Position numbers and translations under genes: made by a program. A DNA stretch of 42,386 nt from NCBI GenBank assembly GCA_943354605.1, contig CALRCK010000001.1:41868-84253 (forward strand). The letters run 5' to 3'. The DNA is from Candidatus Uhrbacteria bacterium. GTDB lineage: Bacteria; Patescibacteriota; Patescibacteriia; UBA9934. The notes beneath the pieces are model-generated. The model was not told where the DNA came from. It ran no database searches and was given only the letters and a program-made list of their open reading frames with translations. How positions within the stretch are numbered: the first letter of the stretch is position 1; every line of letters starts with the position of its first letter. This document shows positions 24,160-32,878 of this stretch, one piece after another.

Positions 24160-24765
24160 ATGAAACGCCTTCTTTTTTCCTTTGGTGCTGCGGTGCTTTT
24201 GCTCACTGGTGCGGGCTGCCTTTCAAGTTTTACGTCAGGAACAGCTGATTCGGCGGATCCCACCGGCAAGTGGAAACTTGATTTTGATCTGCCTTCGGGC
24301 TGGGTTGAGGTAGTGAATTATCCGCAGCCGCTGAAAACTGCAGTGACTCTTTCAAAAGACGTGAATCACACGATGGGTGTCATTACATTGCAAAATACGG
24401 ATAAAGCCATCGCGCGAACCACGACGCCGGAGGCATCCGTGCCAACAGACAGCTATGTCACAGCAAACTACACAAAAATCGATGTTGATTGGCTGGATTC
24501 TCGTCGCGCAATTCCAAAAGATGCAACAGATTTGGGAAACGGGTTTTATAAGGCGGCGGCAAGCACCGAGCCATGCGATCCGGGTTCGTGCACGACGTCG
24601 TATTATTTCAAGACTGACGCTGGCGAAAAATATCTCTTTACGGTGTGGCAGAACGGGCAAGATATTTCCGTTGCAGAGCCGGTGATTCTCTCAGCGAAAG
24701 TCGTAACCGAATTCACGGACACGGCTCCATCTGCAGCCGTGGGTGACGTGAAAACAAATGAGTAG
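24160..24765 (+). CDS. Putative lipoprotein of unknown function
   Basis: The 201-aa protein has a clear type II signal peptide: MKRLLFSFGAAVLLLTGAGC with lipobox LTGAGC and Cys 20 as the lipidation site. The mature part is Thr/Asp/Ser-rich, beta-type, and contains a possible disulfide pair (CDPGSC). I do not recognise the domain. LspA encoded at 5757 would process it. Its own leaderless-type promoter and a terminator make it monocistronic. Confidence 0.8.
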   Translation: MKRLLFSFGAAVLLLTGAGCLSSFTSGTADSADPTGKWKLDFDLPSGWVEVVNYPQPLKTAVTLSKDVNHTMGVITLQNTDKAIARTTTPEASVPTDSYVTANYTKIDVDWLDSRRAIPKDATDLGNGFYKAAASTEPCDPGSCTTSYYFKTDAGEKYLFTVWQNGQDISVAEPVILSAKVVTEFTDTAPSAAVGDVKTNE

Positions 24766-24774
24766 AAAAAATAC

Positions 24775-24813
24775 AAAGAAAATACTCCGTCGCAACGACG
24801 GAGTATTTTCTTT
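24775..24813. terminator. Bidirectional terminator (lipoprotein / tRNA-Cys)
   Basis: AAAGAAAATACTCCGTCG and its complement form a perfect 18-bp stem with loop CAA. T-runs lie inside the arm on both strands, and TATTTTTT follows on the minus strand. The right arm includes the last base of the tRNA-Cys CCA end. Confidence 0.9.
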
Positions 24814-24815
24814 GG

Positions 24816-24888
24816 AGGCCGTGGCCAGATTCGAACCGGCGTATCGCGGTTTTGCAGACCGCTGTGTTAACCACTTCACCACACGGCC
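24816..24888 (-). tRNA. tRNA-Cys (GCA)
   Basis: The acceptor GGCCGTG pairs with CACGGCC, and the discriminator base is U73 as expected for Cys. The anticodon loop CTGCAAA reads GCA. The T arm GGTTCGAATC is intact. CCA is encoded, extending to 24813. Confidence 0.96.
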
Positions 24889-24904
24889 AAGATTGAACGA
24901 TGGG

Positions 24905-24933
24905 AATGTATCAGAAAAACTTCGTGAAAGCAA
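24905..24933 (-). promoter_or_regulatory. tRNA-Cys promoter
   Basis: On the minus strand TTGCTT (24933-24928), a 17-bp spacer, TACATT (24910-24905), ending 16 nt before the tRNA. It overlaps the divergent ABC-transporter promoter. Confidence 0.65.
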
Positions 24934-24950
24934 CGGCGGTACGGTATACT
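24921..24950 (+). promoter_or_regulatory. Promoter of the ABC exporter
   Basis: TATACT (24945-24950) with a weak TTCGTG (24921-24926) 18 bp upstream. ATG 24957 follows after 6 nt, so the mRNA is predicted to be leaderless. Confidence 0.6.
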
Positions 24951-24956
24951 TTTTAC

Positions 24957-26750
24957 ATGTCGGAACACGACGAAAAGGAGGACAAAAAGTACCAACTCAC
25001 GTGGAATGAGTTTTGGGCAATGTTGGGGCCAAGCATGAGAAAATACCTTGGCGCTTATATTTTTTCGGTTCTTTTTATTGTTATCGCGTCGCTTGCCCAA
25101 GTCGCGGAGCCGATTATTTACGGAAAAATCATCGACGTGCTTTTTGCCGGAAGCACCGATTTGATGGCAAGGATTCTTCCGCTTGTTGGGTTTTGGGCCG
25201 GGGCGTTTGTGATAAGTATCGCGCTTTCGCAGTGTGCGCAGCTCCTTGGGTGGTGGGTGGGGAATCAAGCGGCAAACGATTTTTTGTATCGCGCGTTGGG
25301 GAAGGTTCTCTATTGGGATGCGGATCGGTTTGGGAAGGATTCGAGCGGCGCAATTTCAAAACGCATCGATCGCGCGTGGGAAAAATCGTTCGACGTGAGT
25401 GGACGAATGCTCGCCGACGTTCTCCCAACGCTCGTCACGTTTGTTTTTGTGCTTATCAGCGGAATTGTTCTTGATTGGCGCATGACAATCGCGGCACTGG
25501 CAACGATTCCGATCGCAGCATTCCTTACGTTTGTCGTCCACCGGAAAACCGAGGATCGCCAGTCAAAACTCATGGAGGCGTGGGAGGCATTGAGTGCAAA
25601 TATTCACGAAACGCTGCAGAACATTTTGCCGATTAAAATCTTTGCCGGCGAGGACCGTATTGAACAACAGCAGATCGATGCCATTGAAAACGTAACGCGA
25701 CGTCAGCACACCCTTCATTATTTCTGGACGGCGCTTGGGGTTGGGAACGGAATCGTTCGGCTAGGTTCTCGCGTCATCGTGTTATTGGTTGGGGTGTGGC
25801 TCATCGCCGCCGGCTCGCTGACGGTGGGAAAGATGGTGACATTTTTGGGAATGCTGAACTACATTCTTGCGCCGTTTGATTATTTGCTCGCCGATGTGAT
25901 GCGGAGAATGGGGGAGGCTCGTGCGGCATTTGCGCGTCTTGCGAAGGACTGGTTTGAAGAGAATAGGATTGTCGAGACCACGCATCCCAAGCGTTTGAAA
26001 CAGGTGAAGGGAATCGTGGTGTTTGATGACGTGCGGTATCGATATGCCGGGAAGAAAAACGACGCCATTCACAGTGTGAGTCTCACAATTCCTGCGGGAA
26101 CAAGCATGGCGCTTGTTGGCCGATCTGGAAGCGGCAAGAGTACATTTGTGAAATTTCTGAATCGGTTTCTCGACCCAGATTCGGGGGAGGTTGTCATCGA
26201 TGGAATCGATGTGAAATCGGTAAAAATGGAAGACCTGCGTCGCGCGGTTGGCATTGTGCAGCAGGATACGGTCTTGTTTAACGACACGATCTTGAACAAC
26301 ATTCGGTTTGCACAGCCCAAGGCAACGAAAGAAGATGTGATGGTGGCGTGCAAAAAAGCACAGGCGCATGAGTTTATTCTTGGCCTTCCAAAAAAGTACG
26401 ACACGATTGTTGGCGAACGTGGCGTGAAGCTTTCCGGTGGCGAGCGCCAGCGCGTTTCTTTGGCGCGAGTATTCCTTTCAAATCCGCCAATTTTGGTTCT
26501 CGACGAATCCACGAGTGCACTTGATTCGGAAACCGAGGTAAAAGTGCAGGAGGCTTTGCGAGAAGTGATGAAGGGACGAACAACGATTGTCATCGCACAC
26601 CGATTATCGACGGTGTATATGGCGGACACCATTGTGGTATTAGACGGGGGAAAGATTGTGGAAAAGGGGACGCACGACGAGTTGTTACGGAAAGGCGGAA
26701 TGTACGATAGACTGTGGAGGCTGCAGAGCGGCGGATACTTGCCGGAATAA
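24957..26750 (+). CDS. ABC exporter (fused permease-ATPase)
   Basis: The 597-aa half-transporter resembles MsbA/multidrug types. The N-terminal transmembrane domain has six predicted helices (residues ~20-320). The C-terminal nucleotide-binding domain has Walker A GRSGSGKST, signature LSGGERQRVSLAR, Walker B ILVLDESTSALD and the H-loop IAHRLST. It probably works as a homodimer. The substrate is not evident from sequence. ATG 24957 (MSEHDEKEDKK) fits the -10 position; the track start at 24900 lies inside the promoter. Confidence 0.93.
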   Translation: MSEHDEKEDKKYQLTWNEFWAMLGPSMRKYLGAYIFSVLFIVIASLAQVAEPIIYGKIIDVLFAGSTDLMARILPLVGFWAGAFVISIALSQCAQLLGWWVGNQAANDFLYRALGKVLYWDADRFGKDSSGAISKRIDRAWEKSFDVSGRMLADVLPTLVTFVFVLISGIVLDWRMTIAALATIPIAAFLTFVVHRKTEDRQSKLMEAWEALSANIHETLQNILPIKIFAGEDRIEQQQIDAIENVTRRQHTLHYFWTALGVGNGIVRLGSRVIVLLVGVWLIAAGSLTVGKMVTFLGMLNYILAPFDYLLADVMRRMGEARAAFARLAKDWFEENRIVETTHPKRLKQVKGIVVFDDVRYRYAGKKNDAIHSVSLTIPAGTSMALVGRSGSGKSTFVKFLNRFLDPDSGEVVIDGIDVKSVKMEDLRRAVGIVQQDTVLFNDTILNNIRFAQPKATKEDVMVACKKAQAHEFILGLPKKYDTIVGERGVKLSGGERQRVSLARVFLSNPPILVLDESTSALDSETEVKVQEALREVMKGRTTIVIAHRLSTVYMADTIVVLDGGKIVEKGTHDELLRKGGMYDRLWRLQSGGYLPE

Positions 26751-26775
26751 TCATCATCGATTTTGTAGAGCACTT

Positions 26776-28503
26776 ATGACTCAAGCGGATGCGCTCGATA
26801 TGTTGAAGACCGGCGCAAACGTGTTTTTGACGGGGGAGCCTGGTGCGGGGAAGAGTCACACCATTCGTGAGTACATCAAGTATTTGCAATCACACGGCAT
26901 CGCTCCAGCCATGACGGCGAGTACGGGGATTGCGGCAACACACATTGGCGGCATGACCATTCATTCGTGGAGCGGGTTGGGGATTCGGAAATTCATCAGC
27001 CGTCGGGAATGTAAAGACCTTGCAACGAATTCCGCACTCGCAAACCGCGTTCGAAAAACATCGACGCTCATCATCGACGAAATCTCGATGCTCGATGCCG
27101 CGATGTTGGATTCGGTGGATATGGTGTGCCGCGTGGTGCGGGATTCGGATTTGCCGTTCGGTGGGATTCAAATTGTACTGGTCGGTGACTTTTTTCAGCT
27201 TCCGCCCGTCACGCGGCACGACGAACCGCCGGCACGTTTTGCATTTGCCGCACGAAGCTGGGACGACGCGAACCTCACGGTGTGTTATTTGTCGGAACAG
27301 CACCGTCAGGAGGATCCGGTGTTTCTTGGTGTTCTCGCCGCGCTTCGTCGCGGATCGTTAACGGAGGATCACATTGCGGCGCTTCATGCACGTCGATGCA
27401 TGTCCGATGATCGCGACATTACCAAGCTGTACTCGCACAACGCGGATGTTGATCGCATCAACACGGATCGTTTGCGAATGCTTTTGGCAAAAGAAAAAAC
27501 GTACACCATGACGTCGGCGGGGAATCCAAAGCTTGTTGAGCAAATGAAGCGCGGATGTTTGTCGCCGGAAAAATTGACTCTGAAGATCGGCGCCCGCGTG
27601 ATGTTTACGCGAAATAATCCGGTTGAGGGCTATGTGAATGGTTCAATCGCGGATGTTGTTGACTTTGATGCCGAGACGAAGTATCCGGTCGTTCAAATGA
27701 AATCCGGTCGGATGATTTGTGTTGAGCCGGGAATGTGGAGTGTGGACGGCGATGGCGGCGTACCGCTTGCCACACTTCGTCAGCTTCCGCTGCGACTCGC
27801 GTGGGCCATGACCGTGCACAAAAGCCAAGGCATGTCGCTCGACGGTGCATTTATCGATCTTGGCACCGCGTTTGCGTACGGCCAAGGCTATGTTGCGCTT
27901 TCCCGCGTTCGATCGTTGGCTGGCTTGTACCTCGGCGGCTTAAACAGTCGAGCGCTCGAAGTCGATCCCGTCGTGCTTGAGAAAGATGAACAGTTCCGTG
28001 CGCAGTCGCTTGCTGCCGAGGCCGCGATTTCGGATCGGAGCGAAGCGGACCGTAAGGCTGATGCCGACGCGTTTATCAAGGCGTGTGGCGGAAAAAAGGA
28101 GCCGATCATCCGTGAGACGATCGACGCGCTCTCCGCGTATTTCCCGTCAAAGCCCGCAAAGAAGGCAAAGGAACCAAAATGGACGGAAACACTCGCGCTC
28201 ATCGTCAGCGGGAAGTCGATTATGGACGTTGCGAAGGAGCGTTCGCGAACTGTCGGTACCATCGTCGGTCATCTTGAAGATGTTCGTGCGCTCGACAAGT
28301 TGCCGGCCGATGTCTTCGATCGACTGCGGAATGATGTGAAGGATATTCACGCCGAGGTTGCGCCAGTCATCATCGAGCTCAAAACCCGCGGCCGGTTCCT
28401 TCGTCCAGTTTTTGATCACTTCCAGGGAAAGTATTCCTACGACGATCTTCGAATCATTCAATGGCTTGTGGATGCGGAGAAGGCTGATACTAAGAAATCG
28501 TGA
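26776..28503 (+). CDS. Pif1/RecD-like helicase with C-terminal HTH domain
   Basis: The 575-aa superfamily 1 helicase has Walker A TGEPGAGKSH (~19-28), motif II LIIDEISMLD, GDFFQLPPV (motif III) and the C-terminal VHKSQGMSLDGAFIDLG and YVALSRVRSL blocks shared by Pif1/RecD helicases. A C-terminal ~100-residue extension contains a helix-turn-helix-type region (ALIVSGKSIMDVAKERSRTVGTIVGHLEDV), as in bacterial Pif1-like proteins with an HTH/WYL-like tail. It likely unwinds DNA 5'-3' at G4 or fork structures. It starts 25 nt after the ABC gene and overlaps the convergent NUDIX gene by 14 bp. Confidence 0.9.
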   Translation: MTQADALDMLKTGANVFLTGEPGAGKSHTIREYIKYLQSHGIAPAMTASTGIAATHIGGMTIHSWSGLGIRKFISRRECKDLATNSALANRVRKTSTLIIDEISMLDAAMLDSVDMVCRVVRDSDLPFGGIQIVLVGDFFQLPPVTRHDEPPARFAFAARSWDDANLTVCYLSEQHRQEDPVFLGVLAALRRGSLTEDHIAALHARRCMSDDRDITKLYSHNADVDRINTDRLRMLLAKEKTYTMTSAGNPKLVEQMKRGCLSPEKLTLKIGARVMFTRNNPVEGYVNGSIADVVDFDAETKYPVVQMKSGRMICVEPGMWSVDGDGGVPLATLRQLPLRLAWAMTVHKSQGMSLDGAFIDLGTAFAYGQGYVALSRVRSLAGLYLGGLNSRALEVDPVVLEKDEQFRAQSLAAEAAISDRSEADRKADADAFIKACGGKKEPIIRETIDALSAYFPSKPAKKAKEPKWTETLALIVSGKSIMDVAKERSRTVGTIVGHLEDVRALDKLPADVFDRLRNDVKDIHAEVAPVIIELKTRGRFLRPVFDHFQGKYSYDDLRIIQWLVDAEKADTKKS

Positions 28504-28951
28504 GAACTTCGTTTCGTGGCACAAAGTCGCGACGCCCAGCGAGGAGTTCGGTAATGTCGCTGGCGAATGTTTCCAGGTACACGCTGAGATATGGGCTTTT
28601 GGCGAGCGCAAGAACTTCATCGAACGTAAACCAATCAAGACGCTGGCCCTCGCTTACAAGATGAATATTTCGAAACTGTTCATCGGTGACGGGAATAAAA
28701 AACCGATACACAAGGCTGCCGTCGGAATATGTGGTTGTTCCAAGGTCGATGATTTCCGTTGTGTCGAGGCCGATTTCTTCTTTGAGCTCGCGAAGCATTG
28801 CCTCGCGCGGCGTTTCGCCATCGTCGATTCCGCCACCAGGCGTATTCCAAAGGTTCGGGTACGCAATGTTCGGATTATTGTCCCGAAGAACAAGACAAAT
28901 TTTGCCGGCGTGAACAACGATTGCCTTCGATCCGGGTTTTCGCGCCGTCAT
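28490..28951 (-). CDS. NUDIX hydrolase
   Basis: The 153-aa protein contains a complete Nudix box, GGIDDGETPREAMLRELKEEIGL, matching Gx5Ex7REUxEExGU. It hydrolyses a nucleoside-diphosphate-linked substrate; which one is unknown. ATG 28951 (MTARKPGSKAIVV) was preferred to the TTG at 28972. It is convergent with the Pif1-like gene. Confidence 0.92.
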   Translation of the reverse strand: MTARKPGSKAIVVHAGKICLVLRDNNPNIAYPNLWNTPGGGIDDGETPREAMLRELKEEIGLDTTEIIDLGTTTYSDGSLVYRFFIPVTDEQFRNIHLVSEGQRLDWFTFDEVLALAKSPYLSVYLETFASDITELLAGRRDFVPRNEVLTIS

Positions 28952-28984
28952 ATTCAAAATCGTCAGAAGCAAGACCTGACCCCT

Positions 28985-29368
28985 TTAGTTCTCTAACAAA
29001 ATTCTCATCACGGTCTCTAATTTCATCGCGCAAAGATTTTTGGGGATAATTGTTGCGATCTTGGCCACGGTGTCTGGGTTCATCGCGGCAAGGAGCTGTT
29101 CGCGGTTTACTTCGGGAACACAGAGAATTGCGGCAGTGCACGACGACGCGAGGAGTTTTTCAATAGATTTTGAGACCTTTTTTGCAAGCGCTGAAATTTG
29201 TGCGGCTTTTTGCGCCTCGAAATCGGCCATTTCGGGAACGTTGATGGCCAGCTCCTCGATTTCCGTTACCTCCCGTCCTTCAACCGAAAGAACCCGAGCT
29301 TTCTCGGTGTTGGTTAAGACGACGACGGTTTTCTCCGCAAACGGGGGATAGTGTGTGGAAAACTCCAT
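28985..29368 (-). CDS. Unknown small protein, possibly host-attachment/baeRF-like
   Basis: The 127-aa alpha/beta protein contains KTVVVLTNTEKARVLSVEGREV, ISALAKKVSKSIEKLL and a late IIPKNLCAMKLETVMRILLEN. The strand-loop pattern NTEKARVLSVEG loosely recalls bacterial eRF1-like or host-attachment proteins, but I would not assign it. ATG 29368 is 8 nt after a TAGAAT box preceded by TGC (extended -10), so a leaderless start is preferred over the longer track ORF. It is divergent from the VIT1-family gene. Confidence 0.6.
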   Translation of the reverse strand: MEFSTHYPPFAEKTVVVLTNTEKARVLSVEGREVTEIEELAINVPEMADFEAQKAAQISALAKKVSKSIEKLLASSCTAAILCVPEVNREQLLAAMNPDTVAKIATIIPKNLCAMKLETVMRILLEN

Positions 29369-29376
29369 ACGCTCCG

Positions 29377-29433
29377 ATTCTAGCATACTTCGGCTTCCGA
29401 AACCCTCAATACTCTTAGGCATCGTGGTAGAAT
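29377..29433. promoter_or_regulatory. Back-to-back promoters of the 28985 and VIT1-family genes
   Basis: Minus strand: TGC-TAGAAT (29382-29377), 8 nt before the ATG at 29368. Plus strand: TAGAAT (29428-29433), 7 nt before the ATG at 29441. The -35 boxes are weak. Both starts are placed as leaderless. Confidence 0.55.
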
Positions 29434-29440
29434 TGGGCAT

Positions 29441-30148
29441 ATGGCAGGAGGCGTGTGGGGGAGTTTGCGCGAAAATGTGCGAGATGTTGTTTTTGGCTTG
29501 GAAGACAGCCTTGTTTCAACGTTGGGGACGATTACTGGCGTTGCAGTGGGATCACGCAACGCGTTTTATGTCGTCCTTACCGGCGTTGTTTTGGTGTTCG
29601 TTGAGGCAATTTCGATGGCCGCGGGAAGTTACTTGTCGTCAAAATCAGCGAAGGACTTGTACGACGAACGTGCTCGGCAGGATCATGCCCGTGTTTTGCA
29701 CGAAAGAGTAACCGATACTGAATCGCTCGCCGAGCTTTTCCACCGAAAAGGCTTTTCAAAAAACGAGATCGCGGTCGCGGTTGAAGCGATTGGACGTGAA
29801 CGAAGGCTGTGGTTGAAGGAGGTTTCTCGGCACGAATATCGATACGCGCCAAATACGAGCTCAACACCGGTGATTGCGGCGATGTTCATGGGCGGATTTT
29901 ACCTTCTTGGTGGGTTTTTTACGTTTGCACCGTATCTCTTTGTTCCGATCGTTGTCGCAATTCCGCTCACGATCACCATGACGCTTGTCGCATTGTTTTT
30001 TGTTGGTGTACTCAAGGCAAAACTCACTGGAACGAATCTCTGGCGGTCGGGATTTGAGATGTTTATCGTTTCAACCAGCGCGGCAGCAATTGGGTACGGA
30101 CTTGGTGTGCTTGTGCCGATGATTTTTCACGCTCCGATTTCGACCTAG
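29441..30148 (+). CDS. VIT1/CCC1-family membrane transporter
   Basis: The 235-aa protein has the family opening: VRDVVFGLEDSLVSTLGTITGVA, EAISMAAGSYLSSKSAKDLY, and a cytosolic E-rich helix hairpin (residues ~75-125), then three hydrophobic segments. VIT1/CCC1 proteins move Fe2+ or Mn2+ across membranes; the Glu-rich hairpin is the likely metal site. The next gene begins 3 nt after its stop. Confidence 0.9.
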   Translation: MAGGVWGSLRENVRDVVFGLEDSLVSTLGTITGVAVGSRNAFYVVLTGVVLVFVEAISMAAGSYLSSKSAKDLYDERARQDHARVLHERVTDTESLAELFHRKGFSKNEIAVAVEAIGRERRLWLKEVSRHEYRYAPNTSSTPVIAAMFMGGFYLLGGFFTFAPYLFVPIVVAIPLTITMTLVALFFVGVLKAKLTGTNLWRSGFEMFIVSTSAAAIGYGLGVLVPMIFHAPIST

Positions 30149-30151
30149 CGT

Positions 30152-31147
30152 ATGGTATTTCGCGGATTCGGAAAAACCCGGGCACCAGAGTTCCCAGAAG
30201 GCCTGGTGTGGTTGAATTCGGATCCGATGACGATGAAATCACTCAAAGGCAAGCCGGTGCTCATCGATTTTTGGACGTACTCATGCGTGAACTGCTTGCG
30301 AACATTGCCGTACCTGAAACGTTGGCATAAGACGTATGCCAAGCTCGGCCTCACAGTGATCGGCGTCCACTCCCCGGAATTCGATTTCGAAAAAGAGGAA
30401 GAAAACGTTCGGCGCGCGATCGGTGACCTCGGTGTTGAATATCCTGTTGTCCTCGATCCGGATTTTGCGATGTGGAATTTGTATGCGAATCGGGTCTGGC
30501 CTCATGTGTTTTTAGTCGATGCACTCGGATCGATTGTTTTCGACCATCAGGGCGAAGGCGGTGCTGCGCAGACGGAGGCCGCAATTCAGAACATGCTTCG
30601 TGCAGCTGGCGTTGCAAAGCTGCCGGCAATCGCGCCGGACAGCACCGGCGTCGGAGGTGTGTGTTATCGGACAACGTCCGAGACGTATCTTGGATATCTG
30701 CGCGGCCACATTGGCAATGCGCACGATAAACTTCCAGATACTGAGGAGGCTTTTGATGATGCCGCTGAGCATGCCGACGATGTTCCGTATCTCCACGGCC
30801 ACTGGCGCATCGCCCCAGAATTCATTGAACACACCAGAACATTGGCGGTCGCTACCGAGTATCTTCAGATGAGCTACTCCGCGTTTGAAACGAATCTTGT
30901 GATAGGTGCGCTGGACGACCGCGAGGCGATTGTTGACGTGACCATCGACGGTGCGCCAATTCCGGCATCAATGGCTGGCGCCGACGTGGTGATTGATGAG
31001 GCGGGGAAAACCCACATTCACGTTACCAACCATCGGATGTACAGCATTATTCGCGCCGATCACTATCATCGCGCAACGCTCAAGCTTGGTGTGCGAAGTG
31101 CGGGGCTGAAAATGTATGCGTTTACGTTTGGTGGATGTAAAGTGTAG
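30152..31147 (+). CDS. Thioredoxin-like protein (DipZ/TlpA type) with C-terminal beta domain
   Basis: The 331-aa protein has an N-terminal thioredoxin fold with WTYSCVNCLRTLPYL, i.e. a CVNC redox motif (~residue 48), and cis-Pro region NRVWPHVFLVD. The C-terminal ~140 residues form the beta-rich domain seen after the thioredoxin part of DipZ proteins. There is no signal peptide or membrane segment, so unlike full DipZ it should be cytosolic unless exported otherwise. It is coupled to the VIT1-family gene (3-nt gap). Confidence 0.82.
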   Translation: MVFRGFGKTRAPEFPEGLVWLNSDPMTMKSLKGKPVLIDFWTYSCVNCLRTLPYLKRWHKTYAKLGLTVIGVHSPEFDFEKEEENVRRAIGDLGVEYPVVLDPDFAMWNLYANRVWPHVFLVDALGSIVFDHQGEGGAAQTEAAIQNMLRAAGVAKLPAIAPDSTGVGGVCYRTTSETYLGYLRGHIGNAHDKLPDTEEAFDDAAEHADDVPYLHGHWRIAPEFIEHTRTLAVATEYLQMSYSAFETNLVIGALDDREAIVDVTIDGAPIPASMAGADVVIDEAGKTHIHVTNHRMYSIIRADHYHRATLKLGVRSAGLKMYAFTFGGCKV

Positions 31148-31158
31148 GAATGCCATCA

Positions 31159-31238
31159 GTCATTCTGAGCGCAGCGAAGAATCTTCGTAGGGAACTCCGA
31201 ATTACCTACGAGAGATCCTTCACTTCGTTCAGGATGAC
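31159..31238. repeat. 80-bp imperfect inverted repeat (intergenic palindrome)
   Basis: The left arm begins GTCATTCTGAGCGCAGCGAA and includes CGTAGG. The right arm is its near complement, ending GTTCAGGATGAC. The GTCATTCTGAGCGAAGCGAAG type of sequence is a common dispersed intergenic palindrome in environmental bacterial genomes. It fills the gap before the cysteine desulfurase. Confidence 0.75.
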
Positions 31239-31258
31239 TGCAGAATTGATTTCGGAGT

Positions 31259-32410
31259 ATGCAAAATCGAATCTATCTCGATCACGCCGCCGCAACGCCG
31301 CTTTCTTCGGTGGCGTGGATGGCGATGGAGCCGATCCTCACTGGAGCGTGGGGGAATCCTTCAAGTTTGCATCAGGAGGGCGTGAAGGCCGCGCAAGCCC
31401 TTCACGCCGCGCATGAATCTGTCGCGAAATGCATCGGCGCGCATGCCGACGAGATTGTTTTGACATCCGGCGCGACGGAGTCGATCAATCTTGCAGTGTT
31501 CGGTTCGCTTCGAGCGGGATCAATACGCGGAAAACATATCGTTACCGTTGCCACAGAGCACGCCGCTGTTCTTGGTGCGATTCGTGCGGCCGGGGCCGAC
31601 GTCAGCATTGTGTCGGTTGATGATCGTGGACATGTTTCGACGGAATCAATTCTTGCGGCGCTTCGCGACGATACGGTGTTGGTATCCGTGATGATGGCAA
31701 ATAATGAGATTGGTGTTGTTCACGACGCACACGGCATTGGGAAGGCGATTGATGCGTGGCGAAAGAAACGAGGGTCGGTGTACCCACTGTTTCATTCTGA
31801 CGCGAGTCAAGCGCCGAATTATTTGGAAATCGATGTTGAGTCGCTTCATGTGGATCTTTTAACGCTTTCAAGCCCGAAAGTGTACGGACCAAAAGGTGCT
31901 GGTGCGTTGTATATCCGACGGAATGCGCCGTTGGCATCGGTCTTTGGTGGCGGAAAGCAGGAGAGTGGTCGGCGACCGGGCACTGAAAATATCGTCGGTG
32001 CTGTTGGTTTTGCCTCGGCGTTATCGGAATCGGTCGCGATGCGTCACCACGAGTCGGCTCGACTCTTACCGCTCCGCGAACGCTTGATCGAGGGGCTGCT
32101 TGCGATTCGCGGCGCGTCGTTGAACGGTGATCGTATTCGTCGCTTGCCAAACAACGTGAATATCGCTTTCGATGGCGTTGAAGGCGAAGAGCTTGTGCTA
32201 CGCCTTGATGCTGCCGGAATTGCTGCGTCCACGGGATCGGCGTGCAAAGGCGGTTCTGAACCAAGCCACGTCCTTGCTGCGCTTGGTTTTAGCGCAAATC
32301 GCATCAACGGGAGCGTCCGGCTTACACTCGGTCGAGCAACAATGGCCACGGATATCGATCGAGCAATTTCGACGGTTCGAGAGATTGTTTTGGGGATAAG
32401 AGGCGAGTAG
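31259..32410 (+). CDS. Cysteine desulfurase
   Basis: This PLP-dependent enzyme takes sulfur from cysteine for Fe-S clusters or thionucleosides. The 383-aa protein has YLDHAAATPL at the N-terminus, PLP-Lys region LSSPKVYGPKGAGALY, TEHAAVL with the stacking His, RRPGTENI, and active-site Cys in STGSACKGGSE, so it is IscS/NifS-like. No iscU partner is seen; a ferredoxin lies 0.5 kb downstream. The start is ATG at 31259 without a Shine-Dalgarno. Confidence 0.92.
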   Translation: MQNRIYLDHAAATPLSSVAWMAMEPILTGAWGNPSSLHQEGVKAAQALHAAHESVAKCIGAHADEIVLTSGATESINLAVFGSLRAGSIRGKHIVTVATEHAAVLGAIRAAGADVSIVSVDDRGHVSTESILAALRDDTVLVSVMMANNEIGVVHDAHGIGKAIDAWRKKRGSVYPLFHSDASQAPNYLEIDVESLHVDLLTLSSPKVYGPKGAGALYIRRNAPLASVFGGGKQESGRRPGTENIVGAVGFASALSESVAMRHHESARLLPLRERLIEGLLAIRGASLNGDRIRRLPNNVNIAFDGVEGEELVLRLDAAGIAASTGSACKGGSEPSHVLAALGFSANRINGSVRLTLGRATMATDIDRAISTVREIVLGIRGE

Positions 32411-32427
32411 TCGGCGTTGAATATTTT

Positions 32428-32522
32428 TGGTAGGATAAAAACAATCCCATGTGCACGATGTTTATATTCGCGGCCTTGAGGCGAGGGAGGGATCGCCCAG
32501 GTGGACTGCGTAAGCATATTTT
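32428..32522 (+). promoter_or_regulatory. Extended -10 promoter and ~80-nt leader with hairpin
   Basis: TGG-TAGGAT (32428-32436) is a TGN extended -10. The leader to ATG 32523 holds GGCGA-N8-TCGCC within CCT/AGG, a small hairpin. It is unusually long for this window. Confidence 0.4.
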
Positions 32523-32801
32523 ATGCTCGATAAGAATGATATTCAGATTCTTCGTGAGATGTTTCGTGAGAACAATCTTACGAATAATTCCATCTTGAAG
32601 CGTGAAATTCGTGATGAAATGCATTCAGTGATTCGTTCAGAAGTTTTTGCGTCAGAGACGAGAATGATGAAAAGAATGAAGGAAATGAAAGAAGAAATCA
32701 TCGACGGCATCACCGACGTGCTCGATAACAGCGTTTTGCCAAGGCTGGACGAACACGATCGAGAGATTCACAAGATTAAACGTCATCTCAAGCTTGCGTA
32801 A
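32523..32801 (+). CDS. Small coiled-coil protein
   Basis: The 92-aa highly charged helical protein has MMKRMKEMKEEIIDGI and NSVLPRLDEHDREIHKIKRHLKL, typical of the short coiled-coil proteins common in Patescibacteria. It has no domain I can name; it could be an oligomerisation module. There is no signal peptide. Confidence 0.65.
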   Translation: MLDKNDIQILREMFRENNLTNNSILKREIRDEMHSVIRSEVFASETRMMKRMKEMKEEIIDGITDVLDNSVLPRLDEHDREIHKIKRHLKLA

Positions 32802-32839
32802 TCAAATGAGCATTCAAAATACCGGCTTTGCTCGGTATT

Positions 32840-32868
32840 TTGCGCTCAGTGCCGATGTTCGCTATCCT
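32840..32868 (+). promoter_or_regulatory. Ferredoxin-operon promoter
   Basis: TTGCGC (32840-32845), a 17-bp spacer, TATCCT (32863-32868), 10 nt before ATG 32879. Confidence 0.5.
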
Positions 32869-32878
32869 GTTGCCATCT

